The notes under the pieces were generated by a model. The model did no database searches. It had not been told where the DNA came from and saw only the letters and a program-made list of their open reading frames with translations. From an uncultured Bizionia sp. (GTDB lineage: Bacteria > Bacteroidota > Bacteroidia > Flavobacteriales > Flavobacteriaceae): DNA of 64,000 nucleotides. Location of the stretch: contig CANMCF010000006.1 in NCBI GenBank assembly GCA_947496215.1, forward strand, positions 62,001 through 126,000, in the 5' to 3' direction. Positions 1-9,332 of the stretch are shown piece after piece. Each line of letters begins with the position of its first letter. Positions within the stretch are counted from its first letter, which is position 1. The position numbers and the translations under genes were made by a program.

Positions 1-324
1 ATGACTGTTTTTAAATTTTGAAACCTCATAACCAATTAGCTTGTACAATGCGGTTGGGTGTAAAGCAATACCAATCGAACTAGCCTCTTCGTTAATTTTT
101 AGAGGGTAGGAATTGGAAAACAGCCCAGTTAGCATTAAGCCGTGAAGATCTACGTTCTTATTAGCTTCTATAATGGCATTTTCTTTCTTTATGTAGGTGA
201 TAAGAGGCAGAGCAACAGGTGTTATCGTTGTATTGAAGGAAATCATGTCTTCGTTAAAAAACAATTCAAAATATTCTTCAATTAAATCCAATTCATCTTT
301 TGCCTTAAAAGCATTGTATACCAT
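1..324 (-). CDS. AraC-family regulator, N-terminal part (cut by window edge)
   Basis: The frame is open from the ATG at 324 to the window edge, giving the first 108 residues. The segment IGIALHPTALYKLIG, preceded by a phenylalanine/glycine-rich stretch, resembles the N-terminal sensor region (DUF6597-like) of many flavobacterial AraC-type regulators, where a fixed 'IGI-FHP-G-Y-L' pattern precedes the helix-turn-helix half. The DNA-binding domain would lie outside the window, so the call rests on this one region. The neighbouring gene on the same strand is an acetyltransferase with its stop at 570, so this gene lies downstream of it after a 245-base gap. An unrelated sensor-domain protein is possible. 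Confidence 0.55.
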   Translation of the reverse strand, partial: MVYNAFKAKDELDLIEEYFELFFNEDMISFNTTITPVALPLITYIKKENAIIEANKNVDLHGLMLTGLFSNSYPLKINEEASSIGIALHPTALYKLIGYEVSKFKNSH

Positions 325-569
325 AGGTAAGTGTAAAATTATCAAACAACTAGCGTTGCAAAATATGTTTTTTTTATTATGTTACCCTATATTAAATACG
401 ATTTTCTACAATTTTAACAGTTTTGAAGAGAAATAATACTCTATTTATTAGTTGGTTATCTTGAGGGGACGTTGGCTATATAGTAGATGACTTCTTTGTT
501 GTTTTTATTTTTCAATTGAAAAAAAGAATTTAGACTGTAGTTTAAAAAATGAGTAATCATTATTTAGTC

Positions 570-1064
570 TTATTTGATGGTGTATTCAAAAATATAGTCA
601 TTCATGACATATCCATTTCCTATATCAAAATTTTCTTCGCCTATAATTTTAAATCCTACTTTTTTATAGGCTCTAATTCCTTTTTCATTACCCCTGTTTA
701 CTGTTAGATACACAGCTTTGCAATCATTTGTTTTTGCATATTCTTTTACTCGGTTAAGTGCCAACTTACCCAAACCTAAGCCTTGAGCTGTGGTTTTTAA
801 GTAGATTTTACTTAAAAAAACTCTATTGTCATTTTTCATTACATATGCTAAGTAGCCAACAAGACTATTGTTATGATAGATAAATTCCCATTGATAACCA
901 TCATCTAAATCCTTTTGAAGACGTTCAGGGTTATACATCATGTCTAACATATAATCTATTTGATCTTGAGTGATCATATCACTATAATTGTCATTCCAAA
1001 TTTCTTTGGATAGATTGAAAACCAGTTCGAATTGGTTTTGTGCAATAGAGATGAAATTGGCCAT
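570..1064 (-). CDS. GNAT-family N-acetyltransferase
   Basis: This 164-residue protein is a small GCN5-related acetyltransferase that would transfer an acetyl group from acetyl-CoA to an unknown amine. The acetyl-CoA loop is visible as QGLGLGKLALNR near residues 94-105, and a VNRGNEKGIRAYKKVGFKI segment forms the usual C-terminal strand-helix ('N..A...Y.K.GF'). I placed the start at the ATG at 1064. The reading frame stays open upstream to 1190, but that extension runs through the purL terminator hairpin and into the end of purL and has no family resemblance. Its substrate cannot be read from the sequence. Confidence 0.85.
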   Translation of the reverse strand: MANFISIAQNQFELVFNLSKEIWNDNYSDMITQDQIDYMLDMMYNPERLQKDLDDGYQWEFIYHNNSLVGYLAYVMKNDNRVFLSKIYLKTTAQGLGLGKLALNRVKEYAKTNDCKAVYLTVNRGNEKGIRAYKKVGFKIIGEENFDIGNGYVMNDYIFEYTIK

Positions 1065-1090
1065 TGATCTAAAGTTATTTATGAGTAAAA

Positions 1091-1130
1091 ATAAAAAAGA
1101 CCTCATAAGTATCAAAAACTTATGAGGTCT
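1091..1130 (-). terminator. Rho-independent terminator of purL
   Basis: A perfect 13-bp inverted repeat (1098-1110 with 1118-1130, 7-base loop) is followed on the minus strand by a run of T residues (A-run 1092-1097 on the plus strand). It lies 26 bases past the purL stop and just upstream of the acetyltransferase start. Confidence 0.85.
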
Positions 1131-1155
1131 AAATAGAATACTATTATTGGGAGCA

Positions 1156-4100
1156 TTATTTTTCCTCGATCCATAACCTTGCATTGACAAAAGCCTCTAG
1201 CCATGGAGATACTTCATCTTGTCTGTTTTCTGGGTAATTGGCCCAATTCCATTGGAATGTAGAACGTTCTATATGTGGCATCATTACCAAATGACGACCT
1301 GTTGTATCACAAAGCATTGCAGTATTGAAGTCTGAACCGTTTGGGTTGTTTGGATAACCTTCGTAACCATATTTTGCAACAATGTTGTATTGGTCTTCTG
1401 TTTTTGGCAAACTGAACTTCCCTTCTCCGTGTGAGATCCAAACTCCTAAAGTAGAACCCTCTAGAGACGATAACATTACTGAATTGTTTTTCTGAACAGC
1501 TACAGATGTAAACGAGCTTTCGTGCTTTTGAGATTCGTTATGAATCATTTTACCATGCACATCATGTTCTGGATTGATAAGATCCAATTCCATAAATAAC
1601 TGGCAACCGTTACAAATACCAACAGAAAGGGTGTCTTTTCTATTAAAGAAGTCGTTAATTACCTTATTTGCTTTTTCATTGTATTTAATAGCACCTGCCC
1701 AACCTTTGGCAGAACCTAAAACATCACTATTGGAGAAACCTCCTACGGCTCCCAAAAACTGAATATCTTCCAAGGTTTCACGACCAGAGATTAAATCGGT
1801 CATATGCACATCTTTTACATCGAAACCAGCTAAATACATAGCATTAGCCATTTCACGCTCGCTATTAGATCCTTTTTCTCTTAATATGGCTGCTTTTGGT
1901 CTTGCTTTATTAGCATCTATTACCGGGAGTTTTCCAGTGAAGTGATTAGGGAATGTATAATTTAAAGGTTGTACTTTATAATTGGTATAACGTGCTTCTG
2001 CTAAATTGTTAGCCGTTTGCTTTTGGTCTAACAAGTATGATGTTTTATACCAAACATCTCTTAATCTAGATACTGTAAGTGTATATACTTCAGCATGATT
2101 AATAATGCTTAATGTATCACTTTCTGTTACTTTTCCTATGTTGAAGAACTCAATGTTAGAATCTGTTAATACCTTTTCTATCGAAGCGTCTTTAGATTGA
2201 ATTACAATTCCTGAATTTTCAGAGAACAACAACTTGATCGAATCTTTTTCAGCTAAAGCAGTAACATCCAATTCAGCTCCTAAGTTGACATCTGCAAAGC
2301 ATAATTCTAACAACGTAGTAATTAAACCTCCAGATGCAACATCGTGCCCAGCAACAATTTGCTCGTCTTTTATTAAATCTTGAATGGTATTGAATACGGT
2401 TTTTACATAACCAGCATCTTTTACATTTGGTGCATCGTTACCTATGCTATTTACTATTTGCGCGAAAGAACTTCCTCCTAATTTAAATTCGTCTTGCGAA
2501 ATGTTGATATAGTAAATATCACCCGCATCTTTATTGAAAAGAGGTTCTACTACTTTAGAAATAGCATCACAATTTGCAGCTGCCGAAATAACTACCGTTC
2601 CAGGAGAAATAACATCTTCATTAGGGTATTTCTGCTTCATGGAAAGTGAATCTTTTCCTGTTGGAACATTGATGCCTAAATCTATGGAAAATTCTGAAAT
2701 GGCTTGTACTGCTTCGTATAAACGAGCATCTTCTCCTTCATTTTTACAAGGCCACATCCAGTTGGCAGATAATGAAATCGATTGCAAGTTATCTTTTAAA
2801 GGAGCCCAAATAATATTGGTCAGTGCTTCAGTAATACTATTACGACTTCCTGCTACTGGGTTTATTAATCCAGAAATAGGAGAGTGCCCAATAGAGGTTG
2901 CAATACCTTCTTTTCCTTTATAATCCAATGCCATTACACCAACGTTGTTCAATGGTATTTGCAATGGGCCTACACATTGTTGTTTGGCAACTTTACCACC
3001 AACACAACGATCTACTTTGTTTGTTAACCAATCTTTGCAGGCAACAGCTTCCAATTGTAGTACCTGGTCTAAATAGTTCAGAATATTATCTGCATCGTAG
3101 GTTACGTCTTTATAATTTCTATTAACCGTTGTATCTGTTAATATTGTTTTTGGAGAGCTTCCAAACATGTCTTCCAAAGCTAAATCCATTGGTTTGTCTC
3201 CTTTGGTTTTAGATTCGAAGGTAAAACGATCATTTCCAGTGACGTCTCCAACGGTGTACATTGGCGAACGCTCTCGCTCTGCAATTTTATTTAGTGTTTC
3301 TATATGTTTTTCTGCAATGACCAATCCCATACGCTCTTGAGATTCGTTACCAATGATTTCTTTTGCCGATAGAGTCGGATCTCCAACTGGTAAAGCATCT
3401 AAATCGATGTGTCCACCTGTATCTTCAACCAATTCACTTAAACAATTCAAGTGTCCACCAGCACCATGATCGTGAATGGAAACAATGAAGTTTTCATCAC
3501 TTTCTACCATACCTCTTACGGCATTGGCTGCACGTTTTTGCATTTCTGGATTGGAACGTTGTACAGCATTTAATTCTATTCCTGAAGCAAATGCACCAGT
3601 ATCTGCACTAGAAACTGCGGCACCACCCATACCAATTCGGTAATTTTCACCTCCTAGAATTACAATTTTATCACCTTCTTTTGGTGTATCTTTCAAAGCT
3701 TGATCCGCTTTACCGTAACCAATACCTCCGGCCTGCATGATTACTTTGTCAAAACCTAGTTTTCTAGCGTCTTCTTCATGCTCGAATGTTAATACCGAAC
3801 CACAGATCAATGGTTGCCCGAATTTGTTTCCGAAGTCCGATGCCCCATTGCTGGCTTTTATTAGGATGTCCATTGGAGTCTGGTACAACCATTTACGCTC
3901 GTCCATACCGTTTTCCCATGGTCTGTTATCTTCCAAACGTGAGTAAGAGGTCATGTAAACCGCTGTTCCTGCCAATGGCAAAGATCCTTTTCCTCCAGCC
4001 AATCTGTCTCTGATTTCTCCACCAGAACCAGTTGCAGCTCCATTAAAAGGCTCTACTGTTGTTGGGAAATTGTGTGTTTCTGCTTTTATTGAAATAACAG

Positions 4101-4818
4101 ACTCATAGTCTGTTGTAGTGTAGAAATCTGGTTTGTCTGCCGTTTTTGGAGCAAACTGCTCCACTTTTGGGCCTTTTATAAAGGCTACATTGTCTTTATA
4201 AGCAGAAACTATATCGTTGGGATGTTGTTTCGATGTTTCTTTTATTAATTTGAAAAGTGATGTCGGTTTTTCTTCGCCGTCGATAATAAACGTACCGTTG
4301 AAGATTTTATGACGACAGTGCTCTGAATTTACTTGAGAAAATCCAAAAACTTCCGAATCTGTCAATGGACGACCAATCTTTTTCGATACACCTTCCAAGT
4401 ATTCAACTTCTTCGTCACTTAATGATAGACCTTCTTGCTTGTTGTAAGCCGAAATGTCTTCAATGTTCAAAATCGCTTCTGGATCTATGTCGATTGTAAA
4501 TGATTCTTGATTCAGGCCATTGAATTTTTCAGAAATCATAGGGTCGAAATCAGAGAAATCCTCTTTGCATGTTTCGAACTCCTCAATCCTAATGATGCCT
4601 TCAATTCCCATATTCTGAGTTATCTCCACTGCATTGGTACTCCAAGGTGTTATCATCGCAGCACGTGGACCAATAAAAAAAGCGTCCAAAGACGCTGCAT
4701 TTATTTTAGGTTGATTGCCGAAAAGCCAGTTAAGCTTTGAGATTGTTTCAGCTGTTAATTCTTTTGTTACTTGAACAGCAAATACCTTACTGTTTTGGTT
4801 TCCGAAGAAATGAATCAT
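1156..4818 (-). CDS. purL: Phosphoribosylformylglycinamidine synthase (FGAM synthase)
   Basis: PurL catalyses the ATP- and glutamine-dependent conversion of FGAR to FGAM in purine synthesis. At 1220 residues this is the large single-chain form, slightly shorter than the roughly 1290-residue gammaproteobacterial enzyme. Domains run from an N-terminal PurS-like region through two AIR-synthase-type halves (the first with KAETHNFPT near residue 245) to a C-terminal class I glutaminase. The glutaminase nucleophile is in GICNGCQ (Cys about 1069), and the His-Glu pair is in MMPHIERS (about 1182 and 1184). The ATG at 4818 is supported by the family-like N-terminus. A perfect terminator follows. purB, another purine gene, is separate at the far end of the window. 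Confidence 0.97.
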   Translation of the reverse strand: MIHFFGNQNSKVFAVQVTKELTAETISKLNWLFGNQPKINAASLDAFFIGPRAAMITPWSTNAVEITQNMGIEGIIRIEEFETCKEDFSDFDPMISEKFNGLNQESFTIDIDPEAILNIEDISAYNKQEGLSLSDEEVEYLEGVSKKIGRPLTDSEVFGFSQVNSEHCRHKIFNGTFIIDGEEKPTSLFKLIKETSKQHPNDIVSAYKDNVAFIKGPKVEQFAPKTADKPDFYTTTDYESVISIKAETHNFPTTVEPFNGAATGSGGEIRDRLAGGKGSLPLAGTAVYMTSYSRLEDNRPWENGMDERKWLYQTPMDILIKASNGASDFGNKFGQPLICGSVLTFEHEEDARKLGFDKVIMQAGGIGYGKADQALKDTPKEGDKIVILGGENYRIGMGGAAVSSADTGAFASGIELNAVQRSNPEMQKRAANAVRGMVESDENFIVSIHDHGAGGHLNCLSELVEDTGGHIDLDALPVGDPTLSAKEIIGNESQERMGLVIAEKHIETLNKIAERERSPMYTVGDVTGNDRFTFESKTKGDKPMDLALEDMFGSSPKTILTDTTVNRNYKDVTYDADNILNYLDQVLQLEAVACKDWLTNKVDRCVGGKVAKQQCVGPLQIPLNNVGVMALDYKGKEGIATSIGHSPISGLINPVAGSRNSITEALTNIIWAPLKDNLQSISLSANWMWPCKNEGEDARLYEAVQAISEFSIDLGINVPTGKDSLSMKQKYPNEDVISPGTVVISAAANCDAISKVVEPLFNKDAGDIYYINISQDEFKLGGSSFAQIVNSIGNDAPNVKDAGYVKTVFNTIQDLIKDEQIVAGHDVASGGLITTLLELCFADVNLGAELDVTALAEKDSIKLLFSENSGIVIQSKDASIEKVLTDSNIEFFNIGKVTESDTLSIINHAEVYTLTVSRLRDVWYKTSYLLDQKQTANNLAEARYTNYKVQPLNYTFPNHFTGKLPVIDANKARPKAAILREKGSNSEREMANAMYLAGFDVKDVHMTDLISGRETLEDIQFLGAVGGFSNSDVLGSAKGWAGAIKYNEKANKVINDFFNRKDTLSVGICNGCQLFMELDLINPEHDVHGKMIHNESQKHESSFTSVAVQKNNSVMLSSLEGSTLGVWISHGEGKFSLPKTEDQYNIVAKYGYEGYPNNPNGSDFNTAMLCDTTGRHLVMMPHIERSTFQWNWANYPENRQDEVSPWLEAFVNARLWIEEK

Positions 4819-4850
4819 TGTCTGTTGATTTGTGTGTTGTTTTAAAAATG

Positions 4851-4858
4851 CAAATTTA
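4851..4858 (-). promoter_or_regulatory. Possible -7 element for purL
   Basis: On the minus strand the sequence TAAATTTG lies 33 bases before the purL start and matches the Bacteroidota -7 consensus TAnnTTTG. No convincing TTG sits 19-20 bases upstream, so this is only a candidate. Confidence 0.35.
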
Positions 4859-5334
4859 AGTTTTTTAGTGGTATTCCCTTAGTAAAAAGTGTACTTAATT
4901 TCATAGTTATCCACTGGGTTGTTAACCAAAACTAAAGAGTCGAGGTTCAAAACCCAGAAATGGATGATTTAGGGGGAATTGGACAAGTTGAAATTTTCAA
5001 CGGCATACTTCAAAAATTGTATGTTTTTCGACGAATTGACGATTTGCAAGTCGTACACGTTAACTTATAGATACCCTTCAACAGCCAAATCCACGATACT
5101 TTGCCTGCTGTCTGTTTGCCATTAAAAGTCTCGTTTGAGAGCAAAGCTTAAAATGGTTGCGTTCATAAAAAAAAACACCACTGTCTTTGACGGTGGTGTT
5201 TATGGAACAATGAAAAAAAGCTATATGGGATATCCAAATTTCTGTCTATGAAAAACAATGTTGACCTATGGGCGTGGAATCAAGCATTGCTGAAAATATT
5301 TCAATGTCCTTGCAATTGGTTTTAGCCAAGCTAT
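4859..5334. other. Intergenic region between purL and the GEVED-repeat gene
   Basis: About 480 bases without a supportable gene. It holds the terminator of the upstream GEVED-repeat gene near 5167-5200. No open frame with family resemblance and no RNA gene were seen. Confidence 0.5.
5167..5200 (-). terminator. Rho-independent terminator of the GEVED-repeat gene
   Basis: A 12-bp stem with one G-T pair (5174-5185 with 5189-5200, 3-base loop) is followed on the minus strand by a T-run. It lies about 135 bases past the stop at 5335. Confidence 0.75.
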
Positions 5335-6906
5335 TTATTGCTTGATGAACTTTTTTGTGGCCGTGCCATTCTTGCCGCTCAACCTAAGCATGTATAACCC
5401 GGATTCGAAATCACTTACATCGATTCCATTTGCCGTCAAGATTCCCCTTGCCACTTCTTGCCCCAACATGTTCATCACTACATAGGAGATGTGGGAGGAG
5501 TTCTCCCTTTCCGAGGATTTGACATACAGTGTCTCCTTTGCTGGATTTGGATGGGCATCCACTTCAAAGAGATTGACAACCTCCTTGAAAGCAATCGTTT
5601 GGGAGGAGAAGGCTCCAGTAATGTTGACAGTGTAGTCCTCGACCTCCCCATAGGAGAAGGATTCGCAAGGCGAGGGTATGCCGTTGTACTTCATGGACAC
5701 GCGCATCCTCGTTTCACCAATTGGAGTACTTGCAGGTATTGCAAATGATCCAACTATTGGTGTCGTCTTGGAGGGGGCCTTTGTCCATACTTGCTCTCCG
5801 GAATCCGTGAAATCCCCGTCCTTGTTGTAATCTATCCATATGCTATAGCCCTCTGGGTATACTATGCCAGTCCAAGAAGGTACTATATTAACAAAAGTAG
5901 AACTACCTGCAATCAGATTCGCGGATGTCGATGTGAAGTCCGAATATCCCGTGCTGGTGGTACCTGCTCCGGATGTCTTGTCTAAGTTCGCGATTATGAC
6001 TCTTGAGATGTATTCGTCGTTGGTGTTCTGCCCATTCGAGCTGCAGTAGTCGACTGGAGGGGGAGCGGCCCCAATGACAACGGTATAGTCCTCGACCTCT
6101 CCATAGGAGAAAGATTCGCAAGGCGTAGGTATGCCGTTGTACTTCATGGACACGCGCATCCTCGTTTCACCAATGGAAGCATTGGCAGGAACGGTGAAGG
6201 TTCCACTTGCCGGTGTCGTCTTTGAGGGAGCCTTTGTCCATACCTGTTCTCCTGGGTCTGCAAAGTCACCATCGTCGTTGTAATCTATCCATACGGCATA
6301 ACCCTCATTGTATTTGGTACCTGTCCATGTCGGAGTCACCGTGATCGTGGCAGCTACTCCCTTGGACAGATTCGTGGAGGTCGAGGTGAAGTCCGAATAC
6401 CCCGTGCTGGTGGAGCCAGCTCCGGATGCCTTGTCTATGGTTCCCAACTGCACTCTGGAAATGTACTCGCCATTGGTGTTCTTCCCATTGAAACTACAGT
6501 AGCCACTCGGGGGCGGAGGAGCCACGCCATCGATGATGACGGTATAGTCCTCGACCTCCCCATAGGAGAAGGACTCGCAAGGTGTGGGAACACCGTTGTA
6601 CTTCATGGACACGCGCATTCTCGTAGCTCCGTTGGTAGCGTTGGCGGGAACGGTGAAGGCCCCACTTGCAACCAAGTCCTGGGAGACGGCCTTTGTCCAT
6701 ACCTGTTCCCCGGGATCCTCGAAGTCCCCATCCTTGTTGTAATCTATCCATACGGCATAGCCTTCGTTGGATACCACGTTCACCCAAATCGGCGTTATGG
6801 TGATCGTGGCGGTTGCTCCCTTGGACAGGCTCGTTGACATCGAGGCGTAGTCCGAATACCCCATGGGGCCTGCGAAAGATCCATTGTCTATGGTTCCTAT
6901 CTGCAC
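5335..6906 (-). CDS. Triple GEVED-repeat protein with T9SS tail, 5'-truncated
   Basis: The readable protein has three near-identical GEVED domains of about 150 residues, each with an EGYxxWIDYNxDGDF segment, a TRMRVSMKYNG segment and the diagnostic GEVEDYTV (near residues 116, 265 and 412). A T9SS type A sorting tail from about residue 450 ends in TATKKFIKQ. This is a secreted or surface protein of unknown substrate. The ATG at 6906 lies inside the first repeat. The same frame is open upstream to a TGA near 7115 and encodes the missing repeat start (YCDSNGASTNEEYI), yet this stretch has no ATG, GTG, TTG or signal peptide. By eye the gene is clearly richer in G+C than its flanks, and this drops abruptly near 7000. 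I infer a transferred gene that lost its 5' part, possibly no longer expressed. Confidence 0.75.
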   Translation of the reverse strand: MQIGTIDNGSFAGPMGYSDYASMSTSLSKGATATITITPIWVNVVSNEGYAVWIDYNKDGDFEDPGEQVWTKAVSQDLVASGAFTVPANATNGATRMRVSMKYNGVPTPCESFSYGEVEDYTVIIDGVAPPPPSGYCSFNGKNTNGEYISRVQLGTIDKASGAGSTSTGYSDFTSTSTNLSKGVAATITVTPTWTGTKYNEGYAVWIDYNDDGDFADPGEQVWTKAPSKTTPASGTFTVPANASIGETRMRVSMKYNGIPTPCESFSYGEVEDYTVVIGAAPPPVDYCSSNGQNTNDEYISRVIIANLDKTSGAGTTSTGYSDFTSTSANLIAGSSTFVNIVPSWTGIVYPEGYSIWIDYNKDGDFTDSGEQVWTKAPSKTTPIVGSFAIPASTPIGETRMRVSMKYNGIPSPCESFSYGEVEDYTVNITGAFSSQTIAFKEVVNLFEVDAHPNPAKETLYVKSSERENSSHISYVVMNMLGQEVARGILTANGIDVSDFESGLYMLRLSGKNGTATKKFIKQ

Positions 6907-7114
6907 TCTGGTGATGTATTCCTCGTTGGTGCTTGCTCCATTGGAATCGCAATAGGGAGCTCCAACGGGACCGACACCAACGGCTGCCCATGCTGATAAT
7001 GAAAATGTATAATTGTAAATCTGTAGTATGACCTTACTATCGAATTTACATTTTTTTCTTTGATTACTCCATAGACTTGCTTCAGAGGGAGAATCGTTTA
7101 TTTTTCAATAGAAA
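6907..7114 (-). pseudogene. In-frame coding remnant upstream of the GEVED gene, no start codon
   Basis: The minus-strand frame of the GEVED gene continues through here to a TGA near 7115. From 6907 to about 6990 it clearly encodes the beginning of the first GEVED repeat and is GC-rich. Beyond about 7000 it becomes AT-rich and encodes an unrecognised stretch with no usual start codon. The junction near 7000 looks like a deletion or recombination boundary. Confidence 0.6.
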
Positions 7115-7156
7115 ATGAAATTTGGTTTTAAGAAATAATTATCTAACTTTCATAAA

Positions 7157-7401
7157 CAAAAAAGCGATTCGAAGAGAGTCTCTTTTATTATAATGCTATG
7201 ATTTTATTACTGTTTTAATTTTGAGCCTTCTGGCAATTGTTGTACAAAAGTAGAAGTCGGAGCCCCTCCAAATACTGAATTTGAAGGATTGTTGAAAACG
7301 TTGCCCCTTATGTACAATACATAAGCTTCAGTCCATCCTACGTTTAACCTACCAATGTATAATGATATTCTGAAGTTCCACCAGTAACTGAAGCATTCCA
7401 T
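7157..7401 (-). pseudogene. Decayed duplicate of the 3' end of the endonuclease I gene
   Basis: This segment closely resembles the end of the endonuclease gene at 9333 together with its terminator. Bases from about 7157 to 7322 align with about 9273 to 9442, including the hairpin region, where the copy's stem is broken. On the minus strand it encodes NVFNNPSNSVFGGAPTST and QQLPEG, matching NIFNNPSNSVFGGPPTST and QQLPEG in the intact gene. The calcium-loop region before it (GRLNVGWTEAYVLYIR) is a corrupted version of the paralogous repeat. No domain remains upstream, so I read it as a non-functional relic of a tandem or ectopic duplication. Confidence 0.75.
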
Positions 7402-7991
7402 ATCCCCATAGAGGGTGATGTTACATAATTAGACCCAATGAAACATGCAGTGAGAGAGGCCGTCATATTAGATCGGGTTCTAAATAGAAGCTGACACTTA
7501 TGCTTTATTAGTCATATTCAATACGATAATTACCTAAAGTTAAATTATAGATTAATTCATTATTCCTTAACATCTAAAAAAAAGGATATTGATCTTTATG
7601 ACATAGTTTTGTATCAGTAACAATACCTGTAAAGCCAAATGAACTTAGGCTTTCAAATAGTAGATATGTAATTATAGGTTTTTACAACAACCAGTGTCGC
7701 ACATTAATAATTAATCAATTAAAATTTTTAAGCCATGCTCGTACATAACATGGTAATATAGTAGGAGCAACATAAAACTAATCATACCACATCTGGACCA
7801 TATCGACAATAAGGAAGAAAGTACTTATTCATTAGATAGACATCTTATTTACCAAACCGGTTAATGACTTGGCAGTAATAGCTTTATATTTTTAAGTTTT
7901 ACTTCAAATTAACATAGTTAATCTATAGGATAAATGCATTAAATAAAAAAACACACAAAAATCAATTAATACCAAACTAAACTTTAAATCA
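7402..7991. other. AT-rich intergenic region before the second GEVED gene
   Basis: About 590 bases with no supportable gene. Its first 90 bases have an open minus-strand frame that may belong to the decayed duplicate but is not recognisable. The remainder is AT-rich leader DNA for the gene at 7992. I found no well-spaced TTG/TAnnTTTG promoter. Confidence 0.45.
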
Positions 7992-9251
7992 ATGAAAACA
8001 ATTACAAAATTATTAACGCTGGTTTTGCTTATGGCCTTTCAAGCAGCAGTAAGCCAAGAAAATGAATGCTCATCGCATTATTGCAATGTTGCGGTAAAAG
8101 AAGGGAACAACTACATCACCAATGTTAGGTTATCCGATTTGGACAATTCGTCAGAGTTGGGAGCCAATGGGTATTCCAACTTTGAAAGTGAAAAAGCCTC
8201 AGTAGGTCAAGGGCAGAGATACGACTTAACAGTAACCACCAAGTGGGGGCATTGGCCACACTTAACAGTACAAGCTTGGGTAGATTGGAATGGGAACAAG
8301 TCATTTGAATTTACAGAAAGAGTATTGTACAAGAATGGTACGGGGCCAATTTCAGGACAAATAACAGTACCGAACGATGCCCAGCCAGGAACAACTACAA
8401 TGAGGGTAAGATATAGCTATGACAAAGAATTGGGTCCATGTGAAATAGATTTCTACAATGAAGGAGAGGTCGAAGATTACACCATTTTTGTTTCGGAAAA
8501 TAGATGCCCTAGTAACAATGAAAGACCTGTTGGACAATATATTACCGAAGTCGAGTTTTCTGGGGTAAGAAATATCACAACCTACAATAGTGGTTATGAA
8601 TTTTATGATTTTCCTAATGCAAGTGTAGAGGCAGGACCTTACACCAATACTCATGAAGCTTCTATAATGTCTATAAAAATACATCAAGGTTGGGAAGCTA
8701 CTCAAGTTGGAATTTGGGTGGATTGGGATCAAGATGGGGATTTCAATGATGTGGCTGAAGGAAGAATATTGTACAAATCTACTCCTACAGTAGATTCTTG
8801 GACTATGTTTTTCCCTGTCCCAAGTTGGGCAAAACTTGGAAAGACAATTATGAGAATTAGAGCTGTACATGGAGAGGAATTGTCGCCTTGTGGAGATGCT
8901 TGGTTTGGTGAAACAGAGGATTATGTGATAAATGTTGTAGCTCCGTCTCCAAAATACGATTCTATCTCAGGAGATATTTCAAATCTTGTGTATGGTCAAT
9001 CGGGAGTATCATCTAAAGTAGTCGTAAGCCCTAATCCTAGTGTAGATGGGATGTTTAATTTTAATTTTGAACATTCATTGGAAAATGCAACTTTTAGAGT
9101 ATTTAACGACAATGGGTTGGAGGTTCATACATCATCTAACCTTTCAGGAAATAGGGTAAGATTAGATTTATCAATTTTGAACTTCGGTTTGTATACGGTC
9201 CAGATTCAAACTAGAGACAACTTGGAAACGGTGAGAGTCCTAATAAAATAA
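7992..9251 (+). CDS. Secreted double GEVED-domain protein with T9SS sorting tail
   Basis: This 419-residue protein begins with a signal peptide (hydrophobic residues 6-20, cleavage after AVSQ). It has two GEVED domains, the first with WVDWNGNKSFEF and GEVEDYTIFV near residue 160, the second with WVDWDQDGDFND and a variant GETEDYVINV near residue 307. A T9SS type A tail follows, with the NPSVDGMFNFNF segment and the final LYTVQIQT...VRVLIK strand. It would be exported by T9SS and attached or released at the cell surface. Its sequence is more diverged and more AT-rich than the triple-repeat gene at 5335, so the two are not recent copies. The ligand is unknown. Confidence 0.85.
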   Translation: MKTITKLLTLVLLMAFQAAVSQENECSSHYCNVAVKEGNNYITNVRLSDLDNSSELGANGYSNFESEKASVGQGQRYDLTVTTKWGHWPHLTVQAWVDWNGNKSFEFTERVLYKNGTGPISGQITVPNDAQPGTTTMRVRYSYDKELGPCEIDFYNEGEVEDYTIFVSENRCPSNNERPVGQYITEVEFSGVRNITTYNSGYEFYDFPNASVEAGPYTNTHEASIMSIKIHQGWEATQVGIWVDWDQDGDFNDVAEGRILYKSTPTVDSWTMFFPVPSWAKLGKTIMRIRAVHGEELSPCGDAWFGETEDYVINVVAPSPKYDSISGDISNLVYGQSGVSSKVVVSPNPSVDGMFNFNFEHSLENATFRVFNDNGLEVHTSSNLSGNRVRLDLSILNFGLYTVQIQTRDNLETVRVLIK

Positions 9252-9274
9252 GAATAGCTTACCCATTCAAGAAC

Positions 9275-9306
9275 AAAAAAGCGACTCGAAGAGAGTCGCT
9301 TTTTTA
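9275..9306. terminator. Bidirectional terminator between convergent genes
   Basis: A 7-bp GC-rich stem (9281-9287 with 9293-9299) is extended by an A-run on the left and a T-run on the right, so it can end the gene at 7992 and the minus-strand endonuclease gene. A decayed copy of the same hairpin lies near 7160-7185. Confidence 0.85.
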
Positions 9307-9332
9307 TTTTATGTTATGGTTTTATTACTGTT

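Noticed and set aside
197-436. Plus-strand 79-residue open frame near the window start
   Set aside because: It is antisense to the AraC-type gene in its first half, has low-complexity composition and no family resemblance.
1065-1190. N-terminal extension of the acetyltransferase
   Set aside because: The extension crosses the purL terminator hairpin and the end of purL, and the GNAT fold begins at the ATG at 1064.
5458-6502. Several open frames on both strands across the GEVED repeats
   Set aside because: They are shadows caused by GC-rich repeats; only the minus frame with GEVEDYTV motifs has family resemblance.
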